From contig NZ_SWFP01000007.1 in the NCBI RefSeq assembly GCF_005869225.1, positions 124,001-188,000 on the forward strand: 64,000 nucleotides of DNA. Direction: 5' to 3'. The stretch comes from Dyadobacter bucti. GTDB lineage: Bacteria > Bacteroidota > Bacteroidia > Cytophagales > Spirosomataceae. Position 1 is the first letter of the stretch, and each line of letters begins with the position of its first letter. Positions 1 to 6,776 of this stretch are shown one piece after another. The notes beneath the pieces are model-generated. The model had not been told where the DNA came from. It saw nothing but the letters and a program-made list of their open reading frames with translations, and searched no databases. The translations under genes were made by a program, and so were the position numbers.

Positions 1-76
1 TATATAACATGATTATTGTTAATCAATGTAGCTATTATGAATAATTAATAGACGATGAAATATTTTTATATGTTAT

Positions 77-108
77 ATATATTCTGTTTTAAAATATCTT
101 TACATTTG
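77..108 (+). promoter_or_regulatory. Promoter -7 box with phage operator-like element
   Basis: A perfect Bacteroidota -7 box (TACATTTG, 101-108) points rightward towards the gene at 250. It overlaps a 26-nt element (77-102) that matches 60051-60076 at 23 of 26 positions, and whose 73-90 part matches 60178-60195 at 17 of 18. Centre: ATATTCTGTTTTAAAATAT, an imperfect palindrome. A shared operator is inferred. Confidence 0.5.
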
Positions 109-160
109 TATTCACGATAAGAATAACAGAATATTAGTAGTGGTATTGACGAGATGAGAG

Positions 161-234
161 GCTTCAATACCATTCCCAGGAATGGAACTTCCACCGGGCC
201 CGGATCAACTCTCATTGGTTCGGGCCTTCTTCGT
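161..234 (+). promoter_or_regulatory. Two consecutive hairpins in a 5' leader
   Basis: A 6-bp hairpin (CCATTC/GAATGG, about 169-184) is followed by a 12-bp stem: GGCCCG (197-202) with CGGGCC (221-226) and GATCAA (203-208) with TTGGTT (215-220), loop CTCTCA. The stem is followed by TTCTTCGTTTT, so it resembles an intrinsic terminator or attenuator between the promoter at 101 and the start codon at 250. No known riboswitch was recognised. Confidence 0.45.
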
Positions 235-249
235 TTTAAGATATATCGG

Positions 250-813
250 ATGGACAATTCACTACTTATAACAATTATCGTAATTCTGATAGCAAGTATG
301 CTGTTCAATTCGAGGGCATCTTCTACGAAAGAAAGGACAGAAGAAGATGATGAAAAGAATACCTCCCGTTGGAATGTTTTCGGTGGAATACTTGGGGCGA
401 TGGTCGTCTTGGGGATGCTATTGCTACTCGCCTCAATGCTTTTCAGTTTCAGTAATCCCGGTAATGTGATCACAGAAAGTTCTGATCCCATACCATGGCA
501 AAAAGCGCAACGGAGATTCGGAGTCAAAATCTTACCTCATTTCACTGGTTCGCCATATTATCAGATCGTGTTTACGAACAATGGTTTTTTGACCACCAGT
601 AATTTGGAAGAGTATATGGATCATGTCAATAAGGTTCAACTGTGGCTGGGTTCAAAGGATGAAGCTATCCAAGTCGCTCAAACAATCACATCTTACGACC
701 AATGTTTGATTTTCAACAAGCATGTTCAGGATCAACTTCAAGTCGCAAACGAAACTATAACCTTTACAGCAAATGAAAAATCTCAAACACAAGATCCTGG
801 AAACGCTGAATAA
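250..813 (+). CDS. Small membrane protein, unknown function
   Basis: 187-residue protein if translation starts at the ATG at 250. The longer frame from 154 runs through the leader hairpins and is probably not translated upstream. Two hydrophobic stretches, about residues 3-18 and 42-66, separated by a charged, acidic loop, suggest two membrane spans and a soluble C-terminal domain of about 115 residues. No family recognised. It overlaps the next gene by 41 nt, implying cotranscription. Confidence 0.6.
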   Translation: MDNSLLITIIVILIASMLFNSRASSTKERTEEDDEKNTSRWNVFGGILGAMVVLGMLLLLASMLFSFSNPGNVITESSDPIPWQKAQRRFGVKILPHFTGSPYYQIVFTNNGFLTTSNLEEYMDHVNKVQLWLGSKDEAIQVAQTITSYDQCLIFNKHVQDQLQVANETITFTANEKSQTQDPGNAE

Positions 814-1090
814 AACGGTTTCCGAGACAGCCCGCGACAGAGTATGGCTGACCCATTTCGTCAATAAGGAAACCGACAAAGAAACGGTGAAAGCGGCTTT
901 TGAAGAGCTCGATCAGGCTGGACACGGGGTTTATACCCGGACACTTGAAGGGATCAGTCTCGCAGCAACGGACGAATCGAAAAAAGCCTTTGAAGACGGG
1001 GTTTATTTGGAGAAGGAAGAAGTGAAGGCTGCGCCGGTGAAGAAGGAGAAGGTCGCGAAGCCCAAAGTATTGAGTCAAAGAAATAATTAA
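773..1090 (+). CDS. Hypothetical protein with lysine-rich tail
   Basis: 105 residues, helical and highly charged. The last 25 residues alternate Lys, Glu, Ala, Pro and Val (KEEVKAAPVKKEKVAKPK), a low-complexity tail typical of nucleic-acid or partner binding, though this is inference. Its start lies inside the end of the preceding gene. The tRNA-like noncoding locus begins 3 nt after its stop codon, so both may be on one transcript. Confidence 0.55.
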   Translation: MKNLKHKILETLNKTVSETARDRVWLTHFVNKETDKETVKAAFEELDQAGHGVYTRTLEGISLAATDESKKAFEDGVYLEKEEVKAAPVKKEKVAKPKVLSQRNN

Positions 1091-1092
1091 TT

Positions 1093-1335
1093 GATCAGGT
1101 GGCGGAATTGGTAGACGCTCATCAGGTAAAGGAGACTTCGTTCGGTGAGACCGCGTAACGATGCGCTAAACGAGATAGCGAGACTGCATCCCTTAATTGG
1201 CCGAAAGGCGTTACCCACATATACAAGTGGATACGGTGGATGGAATTGCAGCCCATTGATTTAGCAGAAGGGTAAAACGAGGCGTCGGTACACGCCTATC
1301 CTTACCATGCAGGTTCGAATCCTGCCCTGATCACC
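1093..1335 (+). ncRNA. tRNA-Leu-like RNA with ~190-nt insert in the anticodon arm
   Basis: The ends fold as a tRNA. Acceptor GATCAGG (1093-1099) pairs perfectly with CCTGATC (1326-1332), discriminator A1333, no full CCA encoded. D-arm GCG/CGC (1102-1104, 1116-1118) has a leucine-type loop; T-arm GCAGG/CCTGC (1309-1313, 1321-1325) has the canonical TTCGAAT loop. In place of the anticodon arm is a long helix: GGTAAAGGA (1125-1133, one bulged A) with TCCTTACC (1299-1306). Inside lie further hairpins: CGGT/ACCG at 1143-1153, CGCTA/TAGCG at 1164-1180, a GAAA-capped stem at 1200-1209, TTACCC/GGGTAA (1211-1216, 1270-1275) and GGCG/CGCC near 1281-1296. I could not define an anticodon or group I intron core motifs. 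Alternatives: intron-bearing tRNA, tmRNA-like RNA, or tRNA-scaffolded structural RNA. Confidence 0.65.
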
Positions 1336-1343
1336 TAACGAAG

Positions 1344-1410
1344 CGACGGACACACGAACGGCTGTAGCGCGAAGAACAGTTCAAGTGTCGGACGTCGGGG
1401 AAAGACCCGA
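1344..1410 (+). ncRNA. Structured linker between the two tRNA-like domains
   Basis: No open reading frame. CGACG-GACAC (1344-1353) can pair with GTGTC (1385-1389) and CGTCG (1393-1397) across a GGA bulge. Inside, GAAC and TGT can pair with GTTC and ACA. Alternatively TCGGG (1395-1399) pairs with CCCGA (1406-1410) around a GAAAGA loop. The density of complementary segments argues that the whole 1093-1637 stretch is one folded RNA. Confidence 0.4.
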
Positions 1411-1419
1411 AGCAAAGGA

Positions 1420-1500
1420 ACCTATGTAGCTCAGTCAGTTCAGAGTACCGTCGGTTGCAATATACCGACGGAGGTCATGGGGGCGGATCCCATCATAGGA
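1420..1500 (+). ncRNA. Second tRNA-like RNA with 8-bp anticodon stem
   Basis: Cloverleaf-like. Acceptor CCTATG (1421-1426) pairs with CATAGG (1494-1499); U8-A9 at 1427-1428; D-arm GCTC/GAGT (1429-1432, 1443-1446); T-stem ATGGG/CCCAT (1477-1481, 1489-1493). The anticodon arm is abnormal: a perfect 8-bp stem CCGTCGGT/ACCGACGG (1448-1455, 1464-1471) with loop TGCAATAT, where a decoding tRNA has 5 bp and 7 nt. The T-loop GGCGGAT lacks the TTC motif. It is probably not a decoding tRNA. Confidence 0.55.
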
Positions 1501-1603
1501 GCAACATCAAAGCCGAACAGTGAGCTGCAGTGGCGTATGCCAGCGACAGACCGTAGTCGCATGAATCAGGGATGAGGGCCAGCGGTCAGCCCGAACCGAC
1601 GAT
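1501..1603 (+). ncRNA. 3' structured part of the tRNA-like RNA locus
   Basis: Non-coding and hairpin-rich: TGGC/GCCA with a GTAT loop near 1530-1541, GCGAC/GTCGC around an 8-nt loop near 1542-1560, and GGGC/GCCC and CGGT/ACCG alternatives near 1576-1599. It runs without interruption into a terminator, consistent with the 3' end of a single long RNA. Confidence 0.4.
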
Positions 1604-1637
1604 AACCCGGGAACACGCACGTTAGTACCGGGTTTTT
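1604..1637 (+). terminator. Intrinsic terminator of the RNA locus
   Basis: AACCCGG (1604-1610) pairs with CCGGGTT (1628-1634), with a second small AAC/GTT pairing in the loop, and is followed by TTTTT (1633-1637). It closes the rightward structured locus. Confidence 0.7.
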
Positions 1638-1814
1638 CAAATCGAACCATTTAACGACAGATAGGCCAAGTACCAAAACACGTGAGGAATGCAGGTTGTA
1701 CAGTATGGATAACAACCCTTGACAATGCAGTTGCCATACCCGTGTTGGCCAATAGATTCGCAGTCGCCCCCGGCAATCCCGTCGGGGGCAAACTTAAAAA
1801 TTATACTACTTATT
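1638..1814. other. Non-coding stretch with GC-rich hairpin
   Basis: No convincing gene. GCCCCC (1766-1771) pairs with GGGGGC (1784-1789) around a 12-nt loop; this sits downstream of the leftward gene ending at 1815 but lacks a T-run on that strand, so a terminator role is uncertain. Confidence 0.35.
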
Positions 1815-2273
1815 TTAATCGAATTCCATTTCCAAGAGATCATACGAACGATAGCCATTGTTCCAAAAGATCCTATATTGCTTTCCCGGGTGTAAAACAT
1901 ATTCAACCAACTTCTCCCCCGTAACCAGAACAAATTTTATTGGAGCCGTCATCTCGTCAGTCGTCAAATCACGCCCCTTTGGTAAATGATATGGAGAGTA
2001 ATCTAATGCGAATCTCAAATCATGAGCGGTCAAATTACTGATCAGTATCCGGTTTTTATAGTACAACTCCGGATCTCGAGGCTGAGCTTTGTTTTGACTT
2101 GATTGTTGAATGTCAAATGGGGCCTCTCGATGAAATTCTCGAATTTGTTTTAAGACATACTCCCTCGGCCCAAGTGGAACGGTAAATGAATTTAAAGTTA
2201 TTTGAGCAATTACTGCTTCCGAACTGAGGGCTATCGACAGCATTAAGGCGGATAATGTTATAGTTGGTTTCAT
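1815..2273 (-). CDS. Secreted hypothetical protein
   Basis: 152 residues with a Sec signal peptide (residues 1-24, hydrophobic core LSALMLSIALSS, likely cleavage after VIA). The mature part is mixed alpha/beta with several aromatic residues near the C-terminus; no family recognised. It overlaps the upstream membrane-protein gene by 4 nt (ATGA), so the two are translationally coupled and probably work together at the cell envelope. Confidence 0.6.
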   Translation of the reverse strand: MKPTITLSALMLSIALSSEAVIAQITLNSFTVPLGPREYVLKQIREFHREAPFDIQQSSQNKAQPRDPELYYKNRILISNLTAHDLRFALDYSPYHLPKGRDLTTDEMTAPIKFVLVTGEKLVEYVLHPGKQYRIFWNNGYRSYDLLEMEFD

Positions 2274-2776
2274 AACGGTTTTTTGGAATTATTTGTTTTT
2301 TGACCCAATAAATATCCCACAAGCGTTCCAAGTAGTCCAAATGCTGGGGCAATCTGTTCAGTGGAATACCCGGCAACGACGAGGATTAGAGAACTAGTAC
2401 AAGCAATAGAAATAGTAACAGCTTTCAAAAATGAGGGTTCGTCCAATTTATCCATTCGAACAAGTAAGGCACAGATCCCAATAATGATGAGCCCAAATGA
2501 TAATATGACCATTGTAAGCAGTAAGTTCCTGTCGCTTATCAAGTTTCCCTGCTTACTTTTCATTGGTTCGGCTTGACTATTCATTGTCACTGGTTTATTT
2601 TGAGATGCGGTAGGATCTGGATTGGTAATTGACTTAATGAACTGTGCCGTGTCCAACTGATTAACCGCCGCATCAGATAACAAGGGAGCGGTAATAGTCA
2701 TGAATACTAAAACGAACTTAATATTGCTTTTTCGAGAAAAAATGGGTGTTAGGTTAGGGAAGGAATTAGCATTCAT
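2270..2776 (-). CDS. Membrane protein, unknown function
   Basis: 168 residues. A hydrophobic N-terminal segment (about residues 19-38) may be a signal anchor. Then come a polar linker rich in Ser, Gln and Lys and three hydrophobic segments: LLLTMVILSFGLIIIGICAL, a span around VTISIACTSSLILVVAG, and one around FGLLGTLVGYLLG. The last ends in Lys-rich tail QKTNNSKKPL. No enzyme motif. It forms a two-gene operon with the secreted protein downstream. Confidence 0.6.
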   Translation of the reverse strand: MNANSFPNLTPIFSRKSNIKFVLVFMTITAPLLSDAAVNQLDTAQFIKSITNPDPTASQNKPVTMNSQAEPMKSKQGNLISDRNLLLTMVILSFGLIIIGICALLVRMDKLDEPSFLKAVTISIACTSSLILVVAGYSTEQIAPAFGLLGTLVGYLLGQKTNNSKKPL

Positions 2777-2909
2777 GATTTTAGAATTTGAGATTTCTTT
2801 AATAATGTTTTAATGAAAATATTATTGCAAAAAACATCAAAAAAATTTTTCTAATCTACTAGTCTTCAGGTAGTTACAATTATCAATCGTTCAATAATAC
2901 ACACACACC

Positions 2910-3374
2910 ATGACCTTCCTAATCGGCATCGACCCCGACCTACATAAATCCGGCGTTGCTGTCTGGAATTCTGAGTTAAAATCCTGGTTGATCCACAAAT
3001 CAATCCCGAACGAGGACATAATTGAAGTGCTGATCGGTATCTGCCCGCCGGAATCATCAAAAATCTACCTGGAAGCCGGCTGGCTGAACAAAAAATCAAA
3101 CTTCCGTGGCGGGAATTATCGAGTCGCCCAGGCAAAGGCCCGGAATGTTGGCGAGAACCACGCAGCCGGAAAGATGCTGGTCAAGATGCTTGAAAAAGCG
3201 GGTTATAAAGTGTTTTTGGTGCAACCGCTGAGCAAGGGCAAAGGGTTACTTAAGACCAAGGAAGGGCGATGGACGGAGCCCGGTAAGAAGTACATTATTG
3301 AGAAGTCGGGGATTGTTGGGGCGATCAATGATGATGTCAGGGATTCTATTTACTTGGTGGAGTGGTTCAAGTGA
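2910..3374 (+). CDS. RuvC-like RNase H-fold nuclease
   Basis: 154 residues, the usual length of RuvC-type Holliday junction resolvases. Acidic positions fit the RNase H fold: Asp8 in GIDPDLHKSG, Glu55 in YLEAGW, and Asp142/Asp145 in NDDVRDSIYL at the C-terminus. In phages such enzymes resolve branched DNA before packaging; that is family knowledge, not shown here. It stands alone on the plus strand, and an ACACACACACC sequence lies just before the ATG. Confidence 0.75.
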   Translation: MTFLIGIDPDLHKSGVAVWNSELKSWLIHKSIPNEDIIEVLIGICPPESSKIYLEAGWLNKKSNFRGGNYRVAQAKARNVGENHAAGKMLVKMLEKAGYKVFLVQPLSKGKGLLKTKEGRWTEPGKKYIIEKSGIVGAINDDVRDSIYLVEWFK

Positions 3375-3535
3375 TCATATTCCGGACCTCGGCAAAATGA
3401 TAAATGACAATTTTGGAAGAAATCTATAAGGCATGTGCGCTCCATTTGTTATGCTGTTGGGATTTCTCACACACGGTTAAAAACCACAACGTTATAAAAG
3501 TATCACCCTGGTAACAAGAAAGATATATACTCATG
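3375..3535. other. Intergenic region, no feature seen
   Basis: 161 nt between convergent genes. I see no convincing promoter, terminator with a T-run, or small gene. Confidence 0.4.
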
Positions 3536-4090
3536 CTACACTCCAAACTTAACAGATGCACGAACAATTCCGTAGACGAACGCTAGCAGACCAAACAAAA
3601 GATACAAGCCTAGAATAACCCTGAATAATCGACGCCTTGCTAGATGCCGTTTATGGAACTCCGAACACTTTGAAACGAGGATAGCTAGGCTTAATTCAAG
3701 GTCAGAAATGCTCCCGCTCATGACGGATTCTCTAATATCATAGATGAGCCGACTGAAAATCTCGTTGACCTTCGCTTTTTCTTTATCGGTACAAAAACCC
3801 TCCCAGACAAATCGCAAGGTTGATTGACGGTCATCATAGTCACCGAGGCCGATTGTCATGGCTCCAAATTCAGTAACCAAATTAAACTGACTCATCAGCC
3901 CAAGTAGAAAGTAAAAATTAAAGACTGAAACTGAACGATCAACAGCTGACTTATTTTCCATTGCTGTGGCTAAAAGGTCAAGCCCTGCGTCATCACTTTT
4001 GACCCACACCATGTCTCGAGACCTGTTTGGCCCGACAATTGCAAATTTAACTGGAGAGTTATTAACTACTATACTAAATTCTTTACCCAT
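3536..4090 (-). CDS. Tail-anchored hypothetical protein in GTPase module
   Basis: 184 residues. One hydrophobic segment near the C-terminus (RVILGLYLLFGLLAFVYGIV, about 157-176) suggests a tail-anchored membrane protein with a soluble N-terminal domain of about 150 residues. Nothing recognised in that domain. It lies 28 nt downstream of the GTPase gene on the same strand, making it a candidate partner or effector of that GTPase. Confidence 0.6.
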   Translation of the reverse strand: MGKEFSIVVNNSPVKFAIVGPNRSRDMVWVKSDDAGLDLLATAMENKSAVDRSVSVFNFYFLLGLMSQFNLVTEFGAMTIGLGDYDDRQSTLRFVWEGFCTDKEKAKVNEIFSRLIYDIRESVMSGSISDLELSLAILVSKCSEFHKRHLARRRLFRVILGLYLLFGLLAFVYGIVRASVKFGV

Positions 4091-4118
4091 TTTTAGATAA
4101 TAACGAGTTGAAACATAA

Positions 4119-4943
4119 TCAAGCGCGTGCTTTCAATTTTTCCATAAATCCATTAAGATCTGGAACAATTTCATTAGAATGAAGAGACAAGGTCACCACA
4201 TCTGCAAAGTTACCATTTCTCCATTTCGAAAATTCATCTGTATAAAATTGTTCGAAAATTACTTGATCGTTCGCGGAGGCCTGCTGCCAGAGGTCTCGCT
4301 TGTTCACTAGCACCTCAATCCACTTCTTTTTAGATACGTTCGTCTGTATCAAATGCCTTCTAAGTTGATCATATAATTGTGTAATTTCTTTCAATCTACC
4401 ATCTGATAACGCTGAATCCACATGTGAAAAATTGTGATCAAGAATTACACAAATGTAATCCGCAATCTCCGCTATTTTAAATTGCTGGGTATTCCATTCT
4501 CCGGCTCCGTCAAGAACTACTATAAACTGCTGTGCTTGCTCTGGGATTGCTATGATTTGCCCAGTTATGGTCTGTGTTCTTCTTCGGGGAAGGTTTTGAA
4601 ATTTCAGATACTCTTTTAAGGTGGTTTTCCCAACAGCCTTCGGACCGATAAACCCTATAGTCTTTAATGGCGGGTAAATGTCATTTAACTCGTTAATATC
4701 GAGATGCTTGCCCAGTAAATCCTCAGCCTTTCTCTTTGATACGGGAAATGCTTTCACTATGGCATACACAAAAGTGCCCACTGCAAGAAAAACCCCACCT
4801 CCGCTTAATGCCGATGCAAGTGCTGTGCCAGAAAAAATAGTAACTCCCGAAACGCCCATAAGGGTACCGCCAATTCCTGTTACACCGGCAATTCCGTTCA
4901 GTTCATTAGCAAAACGGGGCCCCCAAGATTTCCAATTTCTCAT
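4119..4943 (-). CDS. Membrane-anchored small GTPase-like protein
   Basis: 274 residues. Residues 19-65 are glycine-rich and hydrophobic and probably form a membrane hairpin. A P-loop GTPase domain follows: G1 GPKAVGKT (100-107), G3 DGAG (145-148) and G4 NKRD (214-217). The arrangement recalls Arf/SRPRB- or Rag-like GTPases, with specificity for guanine implied by NKxD. The start overlaps the upstream gene by 38 nt. With the flanking TPR-like and tail-anchored proteins it forms a three-gene operon of unknown purpose. Confidence 0.7.
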   Translation of the reverse strand: MRNWKSWGPRFANELNGIAGVTGIGGTLMGVSGVTIFSGTALASALSGGGVFLAVGTFVYAIVKAFPVSKRKAEDLLGKHLDINELNDIYPPLKTIGFIGPKAVGKTTLKEYLKFQNLPRRRTQTITGQIIAIPEQAQQFIVVLDGAGEWNTQQFKIAEIADYICVILDHNFSHVDSALSDGRLKEITQLYDQLRRHLIQTNVSKKKWIEVLVNKRDLWQQASANDQVIFEQFYTDEFSKWRNGNFADVVTLSLHSNEIVPDLNGFMEKLKARA

Positions 4944-5547
4944 TATTGTAAGAAGTTTTATATCGGTTTTCCCACTTTCCCATCACCCCTACCGGATCAT
5001 AAACCACAAACGCCCCTCCATAATACCAAATCTTTTTTCCGGCTTCAATATATTCCAAAGCTTTCCATTCCATATTATACTCACGGGCAAGTGATAAAAC
5101 GTATTTTCGTTGGCTTTCCCGGAGTTTAGAAAAGAAGTCAATGGAGTGCCGAAGAACGCGCTGCTCGTTCTCAAAATCCTTCTGCTTGCGGTAAATCGAA
5201 ATCAACAGGTCATACGGCTTGTAATTGGGGTAACGCTGCTCCAACAACGTTTCATAGGCCCAGATTGCCCGTTCTACATTGCCAGCCTTGTAATCTGCCT
5301 GCGCTTGGCTGATCACCGACGAGAACCAACGTTTGATTTGCCCGTACTCGAAGTAGTACTTAAACGGCACCGGCTTGTTGAGCATCAGAAAATCATTCGT
5401 GCTCATTCCTTCCGGCTTGTTGAAGTAAAAGTTGAAAGGAGGAAACTGCCTTTGGATCTGAATGAGCATGTCGCCAAGCGGGATACCGGGATCCACCTTG
5501 AAAACACCATCAGGAATTTGAAGAGCAAACGTTTCTTTCTCCGTCAT
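4906..5547 (-). CDS. TPR-like helical repeat protein
   Basis: 213 residues. The central part (about 75-170) has the spacing of helical repeats, for example ADYKAGNVERAIWAYETLL followed by DLLISIYRKQKDFENEQRVL. This suggests a TPR-like protein-interaction domain; the C-terminus WYYGGAFVVYDP is more beta-like. First gene of the leftward GTPase operon, overlapping the GTPase start. Function unknown. Confidence 0.6.
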   Translation of the reverse strand: MTEKETFALQIPDGVFKVDPGIPLGDMLIQIQRQFPPFNFYFNKPEGMSTNDFLMLNKPVPFKYYFEYGQIKRWFSSVISQAQADYKAGNVERAIWAYETLLEQRYPNYKPYDLLISIYRKQKDFENEQRVLRHSIDFFSKLRESQRKYVLSLAREYNMEWKALEYIEAGKKIWYYGGAFVVYDPVGVMGKWENRYKTSYNNEKLEILGAPFC

Positions 5548-5554
5548 TAAAAAC

Positions 5555-5562
5555 TACTTTTG
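5555..5562 (+). promoter_or_regulatory. Promoter -7 box (TACTTTTG)
   Basis: Matches the TAnnTTTG consensus. The TTG codon at 5560 lies inside it, so the downstream gene most likely starts at the ATG at 5599. Confidence 0.45.
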
Positions 5563-5598
5563 AACCCGCCGAATGATCATCAAAGTTACAAGAAAGTA

Positions 5599-5829
5599 AT
5601 GTCACAAGAATACACCATCGATGAGCTCAAACTATTCTTTGACAGTGCGAAACTGCCGGAAGGCCCGGTTAGCACGAATTCATACTCGACCATCCACAAT
5701 CTGGAAAAATTTGTTGAAGCTCAGTTTATCCAGATAGAGCATGCGCCACGTGGGAGACACCCAATCCCGGCGTATTTGAGGTTGGTGGAGTTGAAGGAGT
5801 GGTTGGAGAAGGGAGATCTATCTGTTTAA
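5599..5829 (+). CDS. Small hypothetical protein
   Basis: 76 residues from the ATG at 5599, chosen because the earlier in-frame TTG overlaps a -7 promoter box. Predominantly helical, ending ELKEWLEKGDLSV; no family recognised. Divergent from the TPR/GTPase operon. Confidence 0.5.
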   Translation: MSQEYTIDELKLFFDSAKLPEGPVSTNSYSTIHNLEKFVEAQFIQIEHAPRGRHPIPAYLRLVELKEWLEKGDLSV

Positions 5830-6074
5830 CAATCTTCAAATTACAGAAAAGGCAACACTTTGTAGTTAAACTGGCTGGTAGTGTCATTCTAAATTTTGGA
5901 ATTTTAAGGTAGGCTCTTAAAGTTCAGATACAATCACACAATTTTTTTGAAAAATTATATACAACTTTCCAGAAAAATTATATATTTGCAAAAACAAAAA
6001 CAGTCCTGCGCCAAACAGGACTGTAATAATGTAGTTAAGGGGATTGCTGACCCTCATTACAAAAAAATAACTAT
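5830..6074 (+). promoter_or_regulatory. Promoter and structured leader of the HTH/ImmA locus
   Basis: AT-rich region with a -7 box TATATTTG at 5981-5988. The predicted transcript begins with a perfect 8-bp hairpin, CAGTCCTG/CAGGACTG (6001-6023, loop CGCCAAA). GGGGATTGCTGACC (6039-6052) follows; its exact inverse lies at 6729-6742, after the next gene. Confidence 0.55.
6039..6052 (+). repeat. Left copy of 14-bp inverted repeat
   Basis: GGGGATTGCTGACC; perfect inverted partner of 6729-6742. Both copies lie in non-coding gaps, before and after the 215-residue gene. Confidence 0.8.
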
Positions 6075-6722
6075 ATGATAACTATCAATGATTATCGAAG
6101 TCCCGAAATTAATACTATTTCGGGTAAAAGGCAAGGGAAACGAAGACTTGCCAGTAAAAATGGTTGTATGCATGACCTTAATAATGAATTGCAACAGCTT
6201 TTCGACACATTTTACCAGGCGTTGGAAAATTCACAGAGGGTGCTGAACGGAATCCCCGTTCGAATACGTTCAAAAACACTCGAACCCTCTCTTATGCAAA
6301 CGTTTTTCGCAGGGAGCTTGTTCGATCATTTTCAGAACAAAGCCCTGTATGGTAAATACAAGCGTCTTATTTTATCGGTGAACGGCTATATTGTTCTGTT
6401 TAAAAAACTGAACAACAAGGGCGTTCCGATGAACATTAAGACTAAAAATGTACAGATGATCAATAACCAAAGTCTCTCCCTGGATCTCTTTTCTGATTCT
6501 GATGGAGTGGAAAGTCCCATCTTGTACTTCGGGTATCAGAAGGACCGTTTTGGAGTTTGTAAAAATCCTCAGTTGATTTATATCGATGAAGAACGAGTTA
6601 AATTCTCGATAACTGAACAAGAGATTAGTTATCAAGTGCCAATGTTTACTGATCACGAAGAGTTTTCGGTGAAACCGGAATTGAAAGCCGGATTGAAATC
6701 TAAAATTAATAAGGCGATTTAA
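6075..6722 (+). CDS. Hypothetical protein paired with HTH/ImmA gene
   Basis: 215 residues, mixed alpha/beta, no family recognised. The N-terminal 30 residues are basic and disordered-looking (SGKRQGKRRLASKNG). It lies 54 nt upstream of the HTH-ImmA gene on the same strand and is bracketed by 14-bp inverted repeats. By analogy with COG2856 two-gene loci it could be a toxin, a protease substrate or a co-regulator; this is inference. Confidence 0.6.
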   Translation: MITINDYRSPEINTISGKRQGKRRLASKNGCMHDLNNELQQLFDTFYQALENSQRVLNGIPVRIRSKTLEPSLMQTFFAGSLFDHFQNKALYGKYKRLILSVNGYIVLFKKLNNKGVPMNIKTKNVQMINNQSLSLDLFSDSDGVESPILYFGYQKDRFGVCKNPQLIYIDEERVKFSITEQEISYQVPMFTDHEEFSVKPELKAGLKSKINKAI

Positions 6723-6728
6723 TTTTTT

Positions 6729-6742
6729 GGTCAGCAATCCCC
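6729..6742 (-). repeat. Right copy of 14-bp inverted repeat
   Basis: GGTCAGCAATCCCC, exact reverse complement of 6039-6052. Candidate operator for the HTH protein encoded immediately downstream, or an RNA long-range pairing that would loop out the intervening gene. Confidence 0.75.
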
Positions 6743-6776
6743 AAGACTTCTTAAACCACAAAACATTTATCATCTC

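Noticed and set aside
66..527. 153-residue minus-strand frame at the left edge
   Set aside because: It lies across the plus-strand leader hairpins and gene at 250, which has better protein character (two membrane spans) and a promoter.
1119..1308. Group I intron in the tRNA-Leu-like gene
   Set aside because: Position fits, but I could not find P7/R-S core motifs or a credible anticodon stem after removal of the insert; kept only as an alternative.
1093..1335. Phage tmRNA
   Set aside because: No alanine-type G-U pair in the acceptor, a full D-arm is present, and no tag reading frame was recognised.
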